Origin: Punica granatum
Taxonomy: Eukaryota; Streptophyta; Magnoliopsida; Myrtales; Lythraceae
Reading direction: 5' to 3'
DNA: 64,000 bases
NCBI RefSeq assembly: GCF_007655135.1
Contig: NC_045127.1
Coordinates: forward strand, 18,261,699 to 18,325,698
Below the pieces are notes generated by a model. The model was not told the DNA's origin. It made no database searches and saw only the letters and a program-made list of their open reading frames with translations. Shown here piece after piece: positions 11,659-21,405 of the stretch (within the stretch, counting starts at the first letter, position 1; each line of letters starts with the position of its first letter). Position numbers and translations under genes: made by a program.

Positions 11659-12145
11659 CATTAAATATAGTTAATCAATACTCATGCATGTGTGCATATT
11701 GTGAGTTTCTACATATCTTAATTTGTTCAAATCGACAGTCTTGTTACCGACTTCCCCTTCTACCGTATGTTCTACAATAGTACAAGTGACAATACTCTCG
11801 TTTCTATGCTGTTAATGGGAGTCAGTGTCCAAAATTTAAACAATAGGCCGTTAAATCTCTATAAATTCATGTCAAGATTAGTTTGTATGTGGCAGCATGC
11901 TCGCACATGGTACTCGCATCATGTACATACGCAATATCGACATCTACTTTCCTAAATCTTCCAAAATTTCAAAAATTAATAATTTGCTAATTCAATTGTT
12001 GTGAAGTGGTGATATTAATTAATTATGAGATTTTATATAATCAATGATTTGCATGCAGTAATTACTTATTAAACTGGATTATGTACTCCGACTTTATCTT
12101 ATGACTTCCACTTTTATAGGCATATAAATAACATAATGTTATAAC
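11659..12145. other. End module of block B
   Basis: Non-coding sequence paralogous to 22900-23265 and, in part, to 5590-5850. The 8-mer GTTATAAC at 12138-12145 is the left target duplication of the adjacent hAT element. No gene seen. Confidence 0.6.
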
Positions 12146-12701
12146 CATTGTTATCAGAACCGGACCGGACCGGCCGGTTCGACCGATCGGACCGGGAACC
12201 GGCACCAAGTCCGGTCCGGTTCGCCTAAAAACCGAAATGGCAGCTTTGAACCGCCGGACCCATTGAACCGGCCGGTTTTAAGCAAAATTTCATTAAACCG
12301 GCCGGTTCTATGAGTTTTTATGGGTTTCCTATTTAATGTAAAAATTGATTGGTTGTGTAAAGATTTGAACTCATGACCTCTTACTTTTCATATTAGCATA
12401 CTACCAACCAAGCCACCACCACTTTTTTGTTCTTTTAACTCTACTTTTAAGTACTTATTAAAATAAAATATTTATTTTGAAGTAAAAAATATTAAATATA
12501 GATACTTTCTTATACTATTGTTATATTTCTTTAAAATCATCATACTTTTATCTTAATTATCATAATTTTTTTAATAATATGAATATTTATTTTATTTTAA
12601 GTAAACGAGCGGTCCGACCCATCGAACCCCCGGTTGGACCCATAAACCCATGACCCCGTACCCCTTCCGGTTCATCATCCGGTCCGGTTCTGATAACACT
12701 G
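12146..12701. mobile_element. Non-autonomous hAT element, about 556 bp
   Basis: The ends are inverted repeats: left CA-TTGTTATCAGAACCGG, right complement CCAGTGTTATCAGAACCGG, followed by GGACCGG-rich sequence. An exact 8-bp target duplication GTTATAAC flanks it (12138-12145 and 12702-12709). Block D has the uninterrupted version near 23265. The 8-bp duplication and CAGTG-like terminus indicate the hAT superfamily. There is no coding capacity. It contains a tRNA-like segment on the minus strand. Confidence 0.82.
12351..12417 (-). other. tRNA-like segment inside the hAT element
   Basis: On the minus strand the segment starts GGTGGCTTGGTTGGTAG (A-box-like) and later has GAGTTCAAATC (B-box-like), with its two ends roughly spaced as in a tRNA. 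The ends do not form a convincing acceptor stem, and the anticodon arm region is AT-rich, so I treat it as a tRNA-derived relic and not a working tRNA gene. Confidence 0.4.
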
Positions 12702-12709
12702 GTTATAAC

Positions 12710-13044
12710 AACTAAAAATGCCCATGCATTCACCGGAAGGCCTCCCCATACCCTATTAATTACCCTATCCTCCGAGACGAAATCAGAAATTCCTTAAGGG
12801 GTGCAATCTTGATATTGAAACTTTGTAGCATGTAAAAGTATCGCGACAAATGAAAATTCATTACAATTCAAAAGAATATTTACATAAATTCTCGACGAAT
12901 TTGATAAGAGCTATATTATACAAAAAGAAAGTTTTCACTAGTCCATTAAATTTTTAAACTCGATATGGGTGATTTCGTTTTTCAACTAAGAATGTGTAAG
13001 TTGTAGACTTTTCTAGGACTCATAAGAAAATTATGAAGGCAAAA
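12710..13044. other. End of duplicated copy I
   Basis: Non-coding sequence paralogous to about 23275-23622, running up to the CACTA-like terminus. No gene seen. Confidence 0.55.
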
Positions 13045-13375
13045 CACCACAAGAGAAATAGGCATTAGTGACGGAAAAATCTGTGACGGATTCCTGATAA
13101 TCCGTCACTAAAGGAATCCACTAATAGAAATTTTAGTCACAAAATCCGACGCTGGAAATCACATTCCTGATCCTCGTTCCCTCTTCTATATAAATGACGC
13201 ATTTGTCACAAAAATTTGTGACAGAAACGTTTTTGTCAAAACTTTTGTCACCTATCTATGATCGAACGATTTTTCGTCACAAATCATGACCAAAATTGTA
13301 TCTGATCAGTGACACAAAACCAGAAGATAAAACCACTTTATGACAAATTAGCGATGGACTCTTCTGTAAAAAACA
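13045..13375. repeat. CACTA-like element end with GTGACGGA/TCCGTCAC subterminal repeats
   Basis: It starts CACCACAAGAGAAAT, close to the CACTACAAGAAA end of plant CACTA elements. It is followed by GGCATTAGTGACGG, GTGACGGATTCC, AATCCGTCACTAAAGG and further GTCAC/GTGAC motifs. A paralogous copy is at 23623-24050. No transposase is present and the far end is not clear. Confidence 0.55.
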
Positions 13376-13410
13376 AAAAAACAAATTGATTTAGGCCCCC
13401 ATTTTTAGGC

Positions 13411-13434
13411 TATATATATATATATATATATATA
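13411..13434. repeat. (TA)n microsatellite
   Basis: Twelve TA units in a row, between the CACTA-like end and the large Helitron. Confidence 0.95.
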
Positions 13435-14205
13435 GCTCCACTAATATTAATTTCTAATAAAGTTACTTGCTTCGTGATAGATTAAGGCCCCTTAACATGA
13501 ATTGGCCTAACTTAATCTCTAACAAATTTACTTGCCAAAACAATCCCTAATGAATCTACTTTTTTTCTCATTTCTAATAACTAGCATGAAATCACATGCG
13601 TTGCACGTGCAAAACTTCATTTAGCATGAGATATTATGCATGTGGAATAATATGTCCAACATAATTTTGAGTTAAAACAAGTTAGATATGTGTTTCTACG
13701 AAATGTTTGGACTCAATAAGTGCTCTCCGACACAACTTGTGAAAAAAAGAAAAAAAGAAAAAGTCTTAGTTATCATGCGAAGATCACAAGTTAGGCCAAC
13801 CTGGTTGAGGTCCGTCTCTGCCAACCTCTGCTAGGGCAGCCACCACCGGCCCTTCTCTCCCTCTTTTCCCTATCAGGCTGAACAGTGCTAGCTTGTTTCC
13901 TTCTTTTTTTCTTTTCCTAAAACTCTTTTAATTTCTTAAATTAAATGACCAAAATATTTATAAGAAAAACGTTATGGCCCATTTTAGTACCTATATCCCT
14001 AATATATAATAGACAAAGCTTAGGCCAGGGAAAACCCACGTATTGTTGTTATAAGAGCAAGATTGCTTCAACCTGCCCAAGATAGTAACTTAATTAGAAG
14101 CACTAAAGACATTATTATAACACCAAATAAAGAATATCAAGAGGTAGTAATGACAACATCCCACACCTTAGTAGCAAAATCAAAGACCAAAAGAACCATC
14201 ATTGC

Positions 14206-14388
14206 TCAGATATTGAAGGGAAGAAGAAATTTAAAAGCCTTTGTCGATATCCATTCAATAGTATCAACAAACATATATGGCAAGTTCTCAAGCATTGACC
14301 TTTCTTCTCTATGTACATGTGGAGAGCAACTTCTTTTTGTGTCGTTAAAGGCTGTGAATGGCCCACCACGGAAGCTCCAGTAAAGCTC
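14206..14388 (-). other. Candidate captured terminal exon in the Helitron
   Basis: After a splice-acceptor-like CCCACTTATAG, an open frame of 60 codons in phase 0 runs to a TGA at 14206-14208. It contains YWSFRGGPFTAF and SMLENLPYMFVDTIEW. The composition looks protein-like and not like translated AT-rich DNA, but I do not recognise the family. It could be the last exon of a captured host gene or a chance ORF. Confidence 0.35.
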
Positions 14389-15896
14389 CTATAAGTGGGC
14401 ACGAGAAAAGATGGATCATAGAGCTTAGTTGGTGATCAAATCAAAGACCAGTATACGTTTGATGATCACAAGATATTTCTAAACTCTCAAAGGACCTTCT
14501 GAATAGAAAAAATGTTGGATTAGCTTGAAAGACTGAACCAAATCAGTTCTCCAACTTCAAAAAGTTGCTTATTAAGCTTTATCGAGTCCTGGGTTTACAT
14601 ATTTCATTACCATAAAATGATTATCATAAATCCCTCCCATGGACTGAAGGATTCTTCATCCCAGCACAGTCCTCCTACCTACAATAAGTAAATGTTCCGG
14701 TAGAACCTTCATCGCTATGATCATGGCAAAAATAATATATATGGTCCTTTTGGAAACTCACTCTATTTCATTGGGTGGATTTAGCCAACGCATCAACTTA
14801 AGAGTACATAAAATTAAAAACTAACCTCAATACTAAAATTGAGGAGAGCAAGAGTAGAGTAAATTCAATAGACCTATCAGGAATTCTTAAAGCCCGATCA
14901 GACGATCCTTTTTATCTTCTCTGCAAAACATGGTTCATTGAGTTGAGCAATGGTAGAGAAAATTTTATTAAATCTATCATGAACCACTTATGCTTGATTA
15001 GATGATCTTTACTTCTTCTCTACAGAACAAGGTTCAGCTCTCCGACTCTGCAGGTAAGAAATTGTGCCATTTCCATGCAGACCAATTAAGGGCATGAGGG
15101 ATGAGATCATGGTTTTGCATGGCCTCAACATTATGAAAGCTGAATACACCATGATACAGTAATTGTCCTTAAACCAGCTGATGAGTAAAAATCACAAGAA
15201 ACATGTCTCGTTGTTTGAAAAAAGAAATGATATTCGAAAATCAAGCTGGTTGGCCTTGACCATATATAGTAGTAGGATATATTTGTGTATATCTTTCACG
15301 ACTGGAATCAAATAGCACGTAAAAGAAATAAAAAATAAAAAAGAATGTTCATGAATAGGAACTCAAAAAGTGCCACATTTATTAGAGAATACCCAAACTA
15401 TTCTATTAAAAGTCTTCATATAGAGAGAGGACAGTGTCTTTTTTCCCTTTTTCTTTGGAAGCAATAAATAGGCCAAGTTCAGGTGCAGAGACAAACACCG
15501 AAATATTCTGGTAGTATAAAGGTAAAGGCTCAAACTCGCATTAGTTATGATGCTATGCTAGAGCACCATGCTTACTCATCATCTACTGCATATGCCATAT
15601 AACTGATAATACGACTGTTATTAATGGTATTATTTGTGTTCTAGCTGAAAGCAAAGGGGTTCTAGAAAATCAATTTTTGTTTTGTGTCCACCGACATGAG
15701 TTTTTCACAAATGAACTAAATATTAGCATGTTAAAAGTAAACTCATTGTGCAAAAATAACAAAGGAACCCATTGATGCCACAGTAAACAAAATTCGTATT
15801 TCTAATATTTTCATATATTGTACGATATGTGCATGGAATGTATGAGACAACAGAAAAGAAGAATATTATGTTTTATTGCGTTTCAAAGCAACAGAC

Positions 15897-16760
15897 CTTC
15901 AAAAGGACACACACTTGTTGATGAGAAGAGTTTCGCACTGCATTTTCATTATCCCTTGCGATTATCAGTTTCAACACTATCCCATGCTCTTTTGCTTGAA
16001 AGCTTGCTGCATTGAAAATAAAGGACGCAGTGACGTGGTTAAATTTCATAATAACTGCGAAACTAAGCCAATAAAATTAAAAAACTATCCAAGAGGAGGA
16101 AACACCTTTGCTTATTTTGTCCACCGTATGGAGTACAAGACATACCGCAACGACAGAATAAAAACCAAAACGCAATACCATAAAGTACGATAATGTCAAA
16201 TAGGTCGTAGAGGGCTGACACAAGCATTTTGTCAAGCACTTTGAATAATGCATAATCTAGCGAGAGCAGCGGACGGTTAAGGAAAGTTTAAGTAATTTTA
16301 TCGGATAATATTTATAAAGATTACCAGACTTCGAATTTCCATGCAAGAGGAGGTAGGCCTAAATGTGCAAAGAACACTCATGGAACATGAAATCAGCAAA
16401 CTGTAGATGAACGATGGACCAGAATAACATAGGTTATACAGATGGGACAATGCATGAGAGCCAATTGTATAGAAAACTGGGAGGGAGGAAATTAATTGGT
16501 CGTAAGACATTGGACGGAGGTGGAGGAGGAGGGAAGGATAAGTGCACAATTACCAGGAACAGGGCGTTAGAGTCAGCATCACCGATTGTTAGATCGAGAG
16601 AAATTACCAGCATTGATTGGGAGCGATCAAGCAAGCCTGGAAGTTCGTTCTTGCCGCAGAGTCATGGAGTGAAGAAAGCGAAGAGAGAGAATTTGCAGAT
16701 TGGAGAAGGAAAAAATAGGACGGTGCAGCGTGAGAGTGGGAAGCACACAGGTCAATAGGA
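15897..16760 (-). other. Candidate captured 5' exons and leader in the Helitron
   Basis: On the minus strand, 16600-16760 is pyrimidine-rich (CTTCTCC, CTCTCTCTTCGC, CTTTCTTCACTCC) like a plant 5' leader, followed by AATGCTG/GTAATT resembling an exon end and donor. Two further segments are bounded by plausible splice sites: 16325-16400 (CTACAG acceptor, CTG/GTAATC donor) and 15897-16006 (CAATGCAG acceptor, GAAG/GTCTGT donor; open frame with AKEHGIVLKLIIARDNENA). Together they suggest a gene 5' part captured in sense orientation. No product is recognised. Confidence 0.33.
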
Positions 16761-16943
16761 GTGCGTGTAATCTTTTCGGTGACGATAAGAGTGTGTAATT
16801 TGGAATTGATGAATATTGATGGGGCAGTTACAGGGCCGGAGATGAAGAGGCGTGACAGTGAGATGAAAGGAAAAAAAAGGAAAGAAAATTAATCGAGACA
16901 CAAATTAAGAATTTGAAAATAGAATGACTTTTAAAATTAAAAT

Positions 16944-17100
16944 AGGATGTAGTTTAGTGGCGCACGCCCTCGCCTGTATACATAGATGTCGCATGTTCAA
17001 CATTTAGTGTGACTACTCGTGCTCATATATTAATTATTTATAATTTATCTTTCGTTGTACTAGACCTTAGGTCTCCCTTAATTTTTTTTCAAAACCTTTT
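16944..17100 (+). mobile_element. tRNA-derived SINE (same family as 8848-9155)
   Basis: An A box TAGTTTAGTGGCGC (16950-16963) and a B-box-like ATGTTCAACATTT (about 16993-17005) precede a body ending in TTGTACTAGACCTTAGG. The 3' end of the SINE at 8848-9155 has a similar TTGTATTAAGCC stretch. A partial inverted copy of this 3' part lies at about 17180-17215. The 3' boundary is approximate. Confidence 0.45.
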
Positions 17101-17613
17101 GTTTCAAACCCCTTTTTTTACCACAATACTTTCCCTTATAACCGAAGGGAGAAAAATACTTTTGGAACCTTTTTTCTTCGGTTACAAAGGAGGTCTAAGG
17201 CCAAGTACAATAAAAGCAAATTCTTAATTTTTTTTAAGAATTTTTTTGTTTAAGAACTTTTTTTACCACAATACTTTCAGAACCTTCACATTCAATAATT
17301 ATTATATATGTAAATATAGTATAGATGGGACTTCTTTTAATTATATATATTGGTATTTGGTAGTATTAAGGTGGGGCACTGGAAATAAAATATCGAAAGG
17401 GAATTGACGGGTGTTAAATGGAAGTGAATATGCGCTTGTGCAAAAAAAATTGAGGGTACAAAAATATAGAGCTCTAGGAGAATAGGTACGTGTCTTTTCT
17501 CATATTTAAGGTAAAGGTATTTGTGAAATTTTATACAAAATAGAAGGGTATTTTTTGAAAGTAAAAATTGAGAAATCCAAAGAGGAGCTTCACACTTTTA
17601 TATATTGTATAGA

Positions 17614-17883
17614 TATTGATTATTTTCATATCATAGGCCAATATGTATATAATTCCTAATATTTTTGCTATAAATCATCTATTTATTGTTTATTTTTCCC
17701 ACGATCCTTAATTCTTTCAACCATCAACCATCAATATATAAATTCAAGAAAAATGGTAAATCCTCCTAAATTATGCCTAGTAATCCTCCTAATACTTACA
17801 TGTTTCAAATAGCTCTTCGATGTTGTGTAAATTATAATTCATGTCACTGTGAGTGGAATTTTAAAATTAGAAAAAAATTTAGT
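17614..17883. other. AT-rich spacer before duplication copy II
   Basis: No gene or recognisable repeat seen. This is host sequence continuing right of the Helitron. Confidence 0.5.
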
Positions 17884-18334
17884 ATGATTATTACTGAGAT
17901 TTCTCATTATCTCTGTTTTGTCGGAATTTGTACTTCCCCTGTAGCTTTCAATTAAATTAATTTTGCTCTCCTAGTGATTTTCCTCTTTTTATTGGATAAC
18001 CTATCAACTTTTATCTTGATATTCTCTTTAACTTTTGTTTTTTTGGTCATTTTTCTAGTAAGTTTTACTCTTATCTCGATACAGGTAACAAAGAAAGAAA
18101 GAATTGTTGAAAATGATATGAATAATATATTGGGAGAAATATATTATTAATTTTCCTGTCAAAAGTTGATAATTTTAATTTTAAAATAAAATTTTTATAT
18201 TAATTTTATTGATATTTATAAAAAAAAAATTTTTTTTGAAGACTTCAATTGATTTTTCACTTCAAGCCACTTTGTCCCTTAGGCCGCCCTCAGATGGAGC
18301 TCATAGCCGAAGAGATATTGGTATAAAGCTCCTA

Positions 18335-18880
18335 CAAAGGCTTTACATTGTGGATCGGTTGAAATGAGTATAGATAGTCACGTATGCAATATATAGTTGA
18401 ATTTGGGAAAAAAAAATGGAGTGATTGATGTATTCATAGAAGCAGAAGAGGTGAGTGACAATGTAGCTGTTAATTTCGATTCCTGATTTCTCCCTCGTGT
18501 GGACAGTGAGGAAGAGATGAATGGAGGGCTTAATTGAAATTAACTCCAATGCTTCCACCAGGGATTTAGGATGATAAAGTGAGTCATGAACTAAGGATCG
18601 TGATCCGGCGGGGGTCTTGTCTCTTGAATTCCATGAAGTTGGACAACATCCGGCTGAAAGTATCTACATTGCTTCAAAAGGTCTCGACATATGAAATAAT
18701 GTGAGCCATCTTGTTAAACCTATCGATGACAACCATAATAGAGTCTCTATCATACGCCTTTTGGACAGTCCAAGAACAAGTTTCATGCTTATATTTTCCT
18801 GATGAGTGTGAGGGTAACTGGTAATATGGAGCCCAATAAAAAATTCCCTAGAATGAGACAGTTGTGAAATGGCCAAAAAA
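18335..18880 (-). pseudogene. Ty3/gypsy integrase relic (block C)
   Basis: This is the paralogue of the block A relic. On the minus strand ENISMKLVLGLSK matches the family's EDISMDFVLGLP, and after a frameshift a degenerate copy of the VVIDRF.KMAH segment follows; the tail again ends near HFNRSTM. The block A and C copies complement each other in showing that this is one integrase-core fragment of about 0.5 kb. Non-functional. Confidence 0.75.
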
Positions 18881-19437
18881 ACACGCTTATAATAACAAAA
18901 TTTTCCGGACTCTATATCTGTGGTCGGACTGAAAAAACAAATGAGCTTAGCTAATAGGCGTGTCTATATATGTCTCTGTTTAGCTTAATTTTATTTTTGC
19001 CGTGATCCATTACACATCAAAATAAAACGCTCAGCAAATATTTGCTCAAATGAAGTATGTACGTAGTGGCCAAAATAAAGAAAAGAGTATGCATGTTGGA
19101 CAATATCTCTGGCCCGAAATTGCCAGAGATCAAAATTTCCGGAATTGATTTTGCTCATTGAACTATTGCCTGAGATATTCCGTGAATTCTTACTAAAGAA
19201 ACTAATATCGTCAAAGTCAAGCGGTCATGCATGTATGCACATTCTGAGTTGCGTAATTTAGACAACAATTTCTCATATTGAAGGCAGTTTATCAGTTGAG
19301 TAATTTCCTCATTTGGACAACAATTCTCACGTTGAATTCCAAGAACGGGAAACTAACCATTTGATAATAATGATTATGTATGTATTTCTTTTCAGATATA
19401 TATTCCCAACGGCTACATATACTATATATGTATGTGT

Positions 19438-19457
19438 CTATATATATATATATATAT
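19438..19457 (+). promoter_or_regulatory. TATA/(TA)n tract upstream of B3 copy 2
   Basis: This short TA tract is in the position equivalent to 4297-4337, about 130-150 bp before the original start codon. Promoter role inferred from position. Confidence 0.35.
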
Positions 19458-19586
19458 CTTGGGTCTTCCAGTCATAAAGGTCATCCACTCTCCGAACAAT
19501 ATTTTCTCCCAATATACTCATTGCTCCCAGCCCAACCCCGCCAGCGGAAGCACCGTCCATCATCAACATCTCTGTTACCTGACGAC

Positions 19587-20299
19587 ATGACTTCAGCAGC
19601 AAAAGAGTCGAGGATCCTTGTCTCGATCGTGACTAGTTGTGCCACTGTGGCGCCCTACCTTCAAAAAGTGTTGGTTGTTCCACAAACCCTAAGCCTTTGT
19701 CTCCAGGGAAATTCTCGCTGCACTCAAGAGAGAATGTCTTGCCCCTCAAGCGTCCTGCAGGTTCCGAGGAACTGGCCAGCAAGATTAAGCCGCCCTTGAA
19801 GAAGAAGAAGCCCGCAGCAAAAGATGAGGGGCCTATGTGGAAACCGGCTCGAAAGATTGCTTTCTTAAGAGGTAGTGGCCGAGCCATAGGAGATAATCAG
19901 GTGTCCACTGATCTGGTTCTCTACTCTTGTCTGTGGAAGATCAAGAAGAAGCTCGAAAAAAGTGACCTGGGCGGGTTGTCGAGGTTGCTCCTCCCGAAAC
20001 CCGACGTCAAGAAGCACATTCTTCCCCTCATGAGCGACAAGTGGGTTGCCAAAATCGGGAGTGACAATGGGATGGGCGTGACCATGTGGGACAGGGACAC
20101 GGAATCTGAGCATCCGGTGGTGTTAAAGTACTGGTGGTCTTCTGGGTGTTTCGTTCTCAATGGCCATTGGATTGACAAGTTCGTGACTCGGAGGAGGCTC
20201 AAGGTCGGTGATGAGATAGGATTCTTCTGGAGCCATTATGATTGGAAGCTCTATTTCACGGTTCTCGAACGAGGTCAGGAGGGAGCAGAGCAACATTAG
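19587..20299 (+). pseudogene. B3-domain protein copy 2, frameshifted near the N-terminus
   Basis: This is the paralogue of the 4462-5172 gene. The original ATG at 19587 is kept, but two extra A bases near 19660 (CAAAAAGTG against CAAAGTG in copy 1) shift the frame, and that reading ends at 19799. The rest of the protein, including KPPLKKKKPA and the whole B3 domain (KKLEKSDLGGLSRLLLPK to FTVLERG), is intact in the second frame up to the stop at 20297-20299. The first ATG in that frame is at 19835 and would give a 154-residue protein that is essentially a bare B3 domain without the basic cluster. It is either a pseudogene or a truncated gene with a new start; substitutions inside the B3 domain are few, so loss may be recent. 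Confidence 0.8.
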
Positions 20300-21160
20300 A
20301 AGTGATGAATTGAAATTACTAGGGCAAAATTCTGCCGGAGCTATGCATGTGTCGTCGTCTTCAGCTAGCTTGTCGTTATTTGGTGTTTTACTTACTTGCA
20401 AGGCAATGAATTGAAATTGGAATTTGGAAATCCGTTCCCCCATTGGTTTCCAGTGCAGTACGTTTTCAACTTTTTTGATCTTGTTTAATTTTTAGAAATT
20501 CTGATTTAAGTCTTCAAACAAATTCCGAAACATTTTTTTCTTTTGATGGCAGTTACTATATGTAAATTCAATTTATGTATGGTGAGCGGCTTCTTAGTTA
20601 CCCTGTTAAACTTCGTGTTTAAACTCTATAACGGTAAAGGCTAAAGGCCGGTTATTTCCTTGAACGAATAAGTAATTACGAAGCCTAAAACAAAGGTGCT
20701 CAAACAATAAAGTAGCAATAAAGTAGCACTTGTACCGTAAGTTCACCAGTACCACGGGTGACAATACTGTCGTTTTTGTGCTGTTAGTTGGAAGTCAGTG
20801 TCCATAATTTAACTAACAAACCGTTGATTCTCTATTAATTCATCACGTCGAGATTAGTTTGTATGTGGCTGCACACATGCTTGTGGTACTCGCTCAAGGT
20901 ACATACACTATAACGGTATCCACTCTTCTAAAGCTTCCAAAAGTTTCGAAGTTAATAATTTGCTAACTCAATTGTTTGTGGAGTGGGAAAAACGTTTTAG
21001 AAAATATTATGTTAAACGATTTACATAGTCAATTTTATGAAGAACCTGTATTGTGCTCGGATAATACTGCAATTATGCATGCTCTTATCGATGATTCTTT
21101 GCAATTGATCTCTTAAAATCCGTCACGAGCTTAGTTGATAGCTGGAGCTTATTTGAAACT
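20300..21160. other. 3' flank of B3 copy 2 and block C end module
   Basis: Almost identical to 5173-5984 over its first 350 bp, then more diverged. No gene seen. Confidence 0.6.
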
Positions 21161-21405
21161 GACTTCAATCATGCTTTCCCCCCAGGTCAAGGATGACAAA
21201 AGTGACTCATGAACTTAGGATCGCTTCCTACTAGTACAGATGTTGAAAGTATGGATCTTTGCTTCAAAGGTCTTGACACATGAAATGACGTGAGCCATAC
21301 TGTTAAACCCATCGATGACAAGCATAATAGTCTTTACTCCTACGTGTTTTGGACAGTCCAAAAGCAATTTTCATGCTCATGATATTTTCCCGATAAGTGT
21401 GAGGG
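21161..21405 (-). pseudogene. Ty3/gypsy integrase relic (block D, shortened)
   Basis: Fourth copy of the integrase fragment, paralogous to 5985-6215 and with the same extent. Non-functional. Confidence 0.65.

Larger units (their letters stand above)
2728..13044. repeat. Segmental tandem duplication, copy I (blocks A and B)
   Basis: Sequence from ATTACTGAGATTTCTCAT onward matches 17884 onward with many substitutions, at an offset of about 15,125-15,155 bp through the B3 gene. Copy I is longer because it contains four insertions absent from copy II: 6945-8733, 8848-9155, 9744-11658 and 12146-12701. Block A is about 2728-5984 and block B about 5985-13044. The two blocks are themselves diverged paralogues: the integrase relic, a stretch upstream of the B3 gene, and a module with GACAATACTCTCGTTT occur in both. 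Confidence 0.85.
13581..17613 (-). mobile_element. Non-autonomous Helitron, about 4.0 kb, with gene-like internal pieces
   Basis: On the minus strand the element begins TCTATACAATATATAAAAG next to a host T at 17614. It ends CTAG next to a host A at 13580, preceded by a hairpin with a 7-bp stem (CACGTGC-AAC-GCATGTG, one G-T pair; plus strand about 13594-13612). The 5' TC start, 3' hairpin plus CTRR end and insertion between A and T are the Helitron signature. No Rep or helicase is encoded. The interior has splice-bounded, exon-like segments on the same (minus) strand and a SINE near the right end. It lies between duplication copies I and II. Confidence 0.78.

Noticed and set aside
12351..12417. 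Functional tRNA gene
   Set aside because: A- and B-box-like motifs are present but the acceptor stem does not pair well and the segment is inside a hAT element.
14063..14383. 106-codon plus-strand ORF in the Helitron
   Set aside because: The opposite strand offers a better, splice-bounded frame (14206-14388); I see no domain in the plus-strand reading.
16414..16758. 114-codon plus-strand ORF with a glycine run
   Set aside because: It is the complement of a CT-rich leader-like stretch and a poly-proline-like run; no homology recognised.
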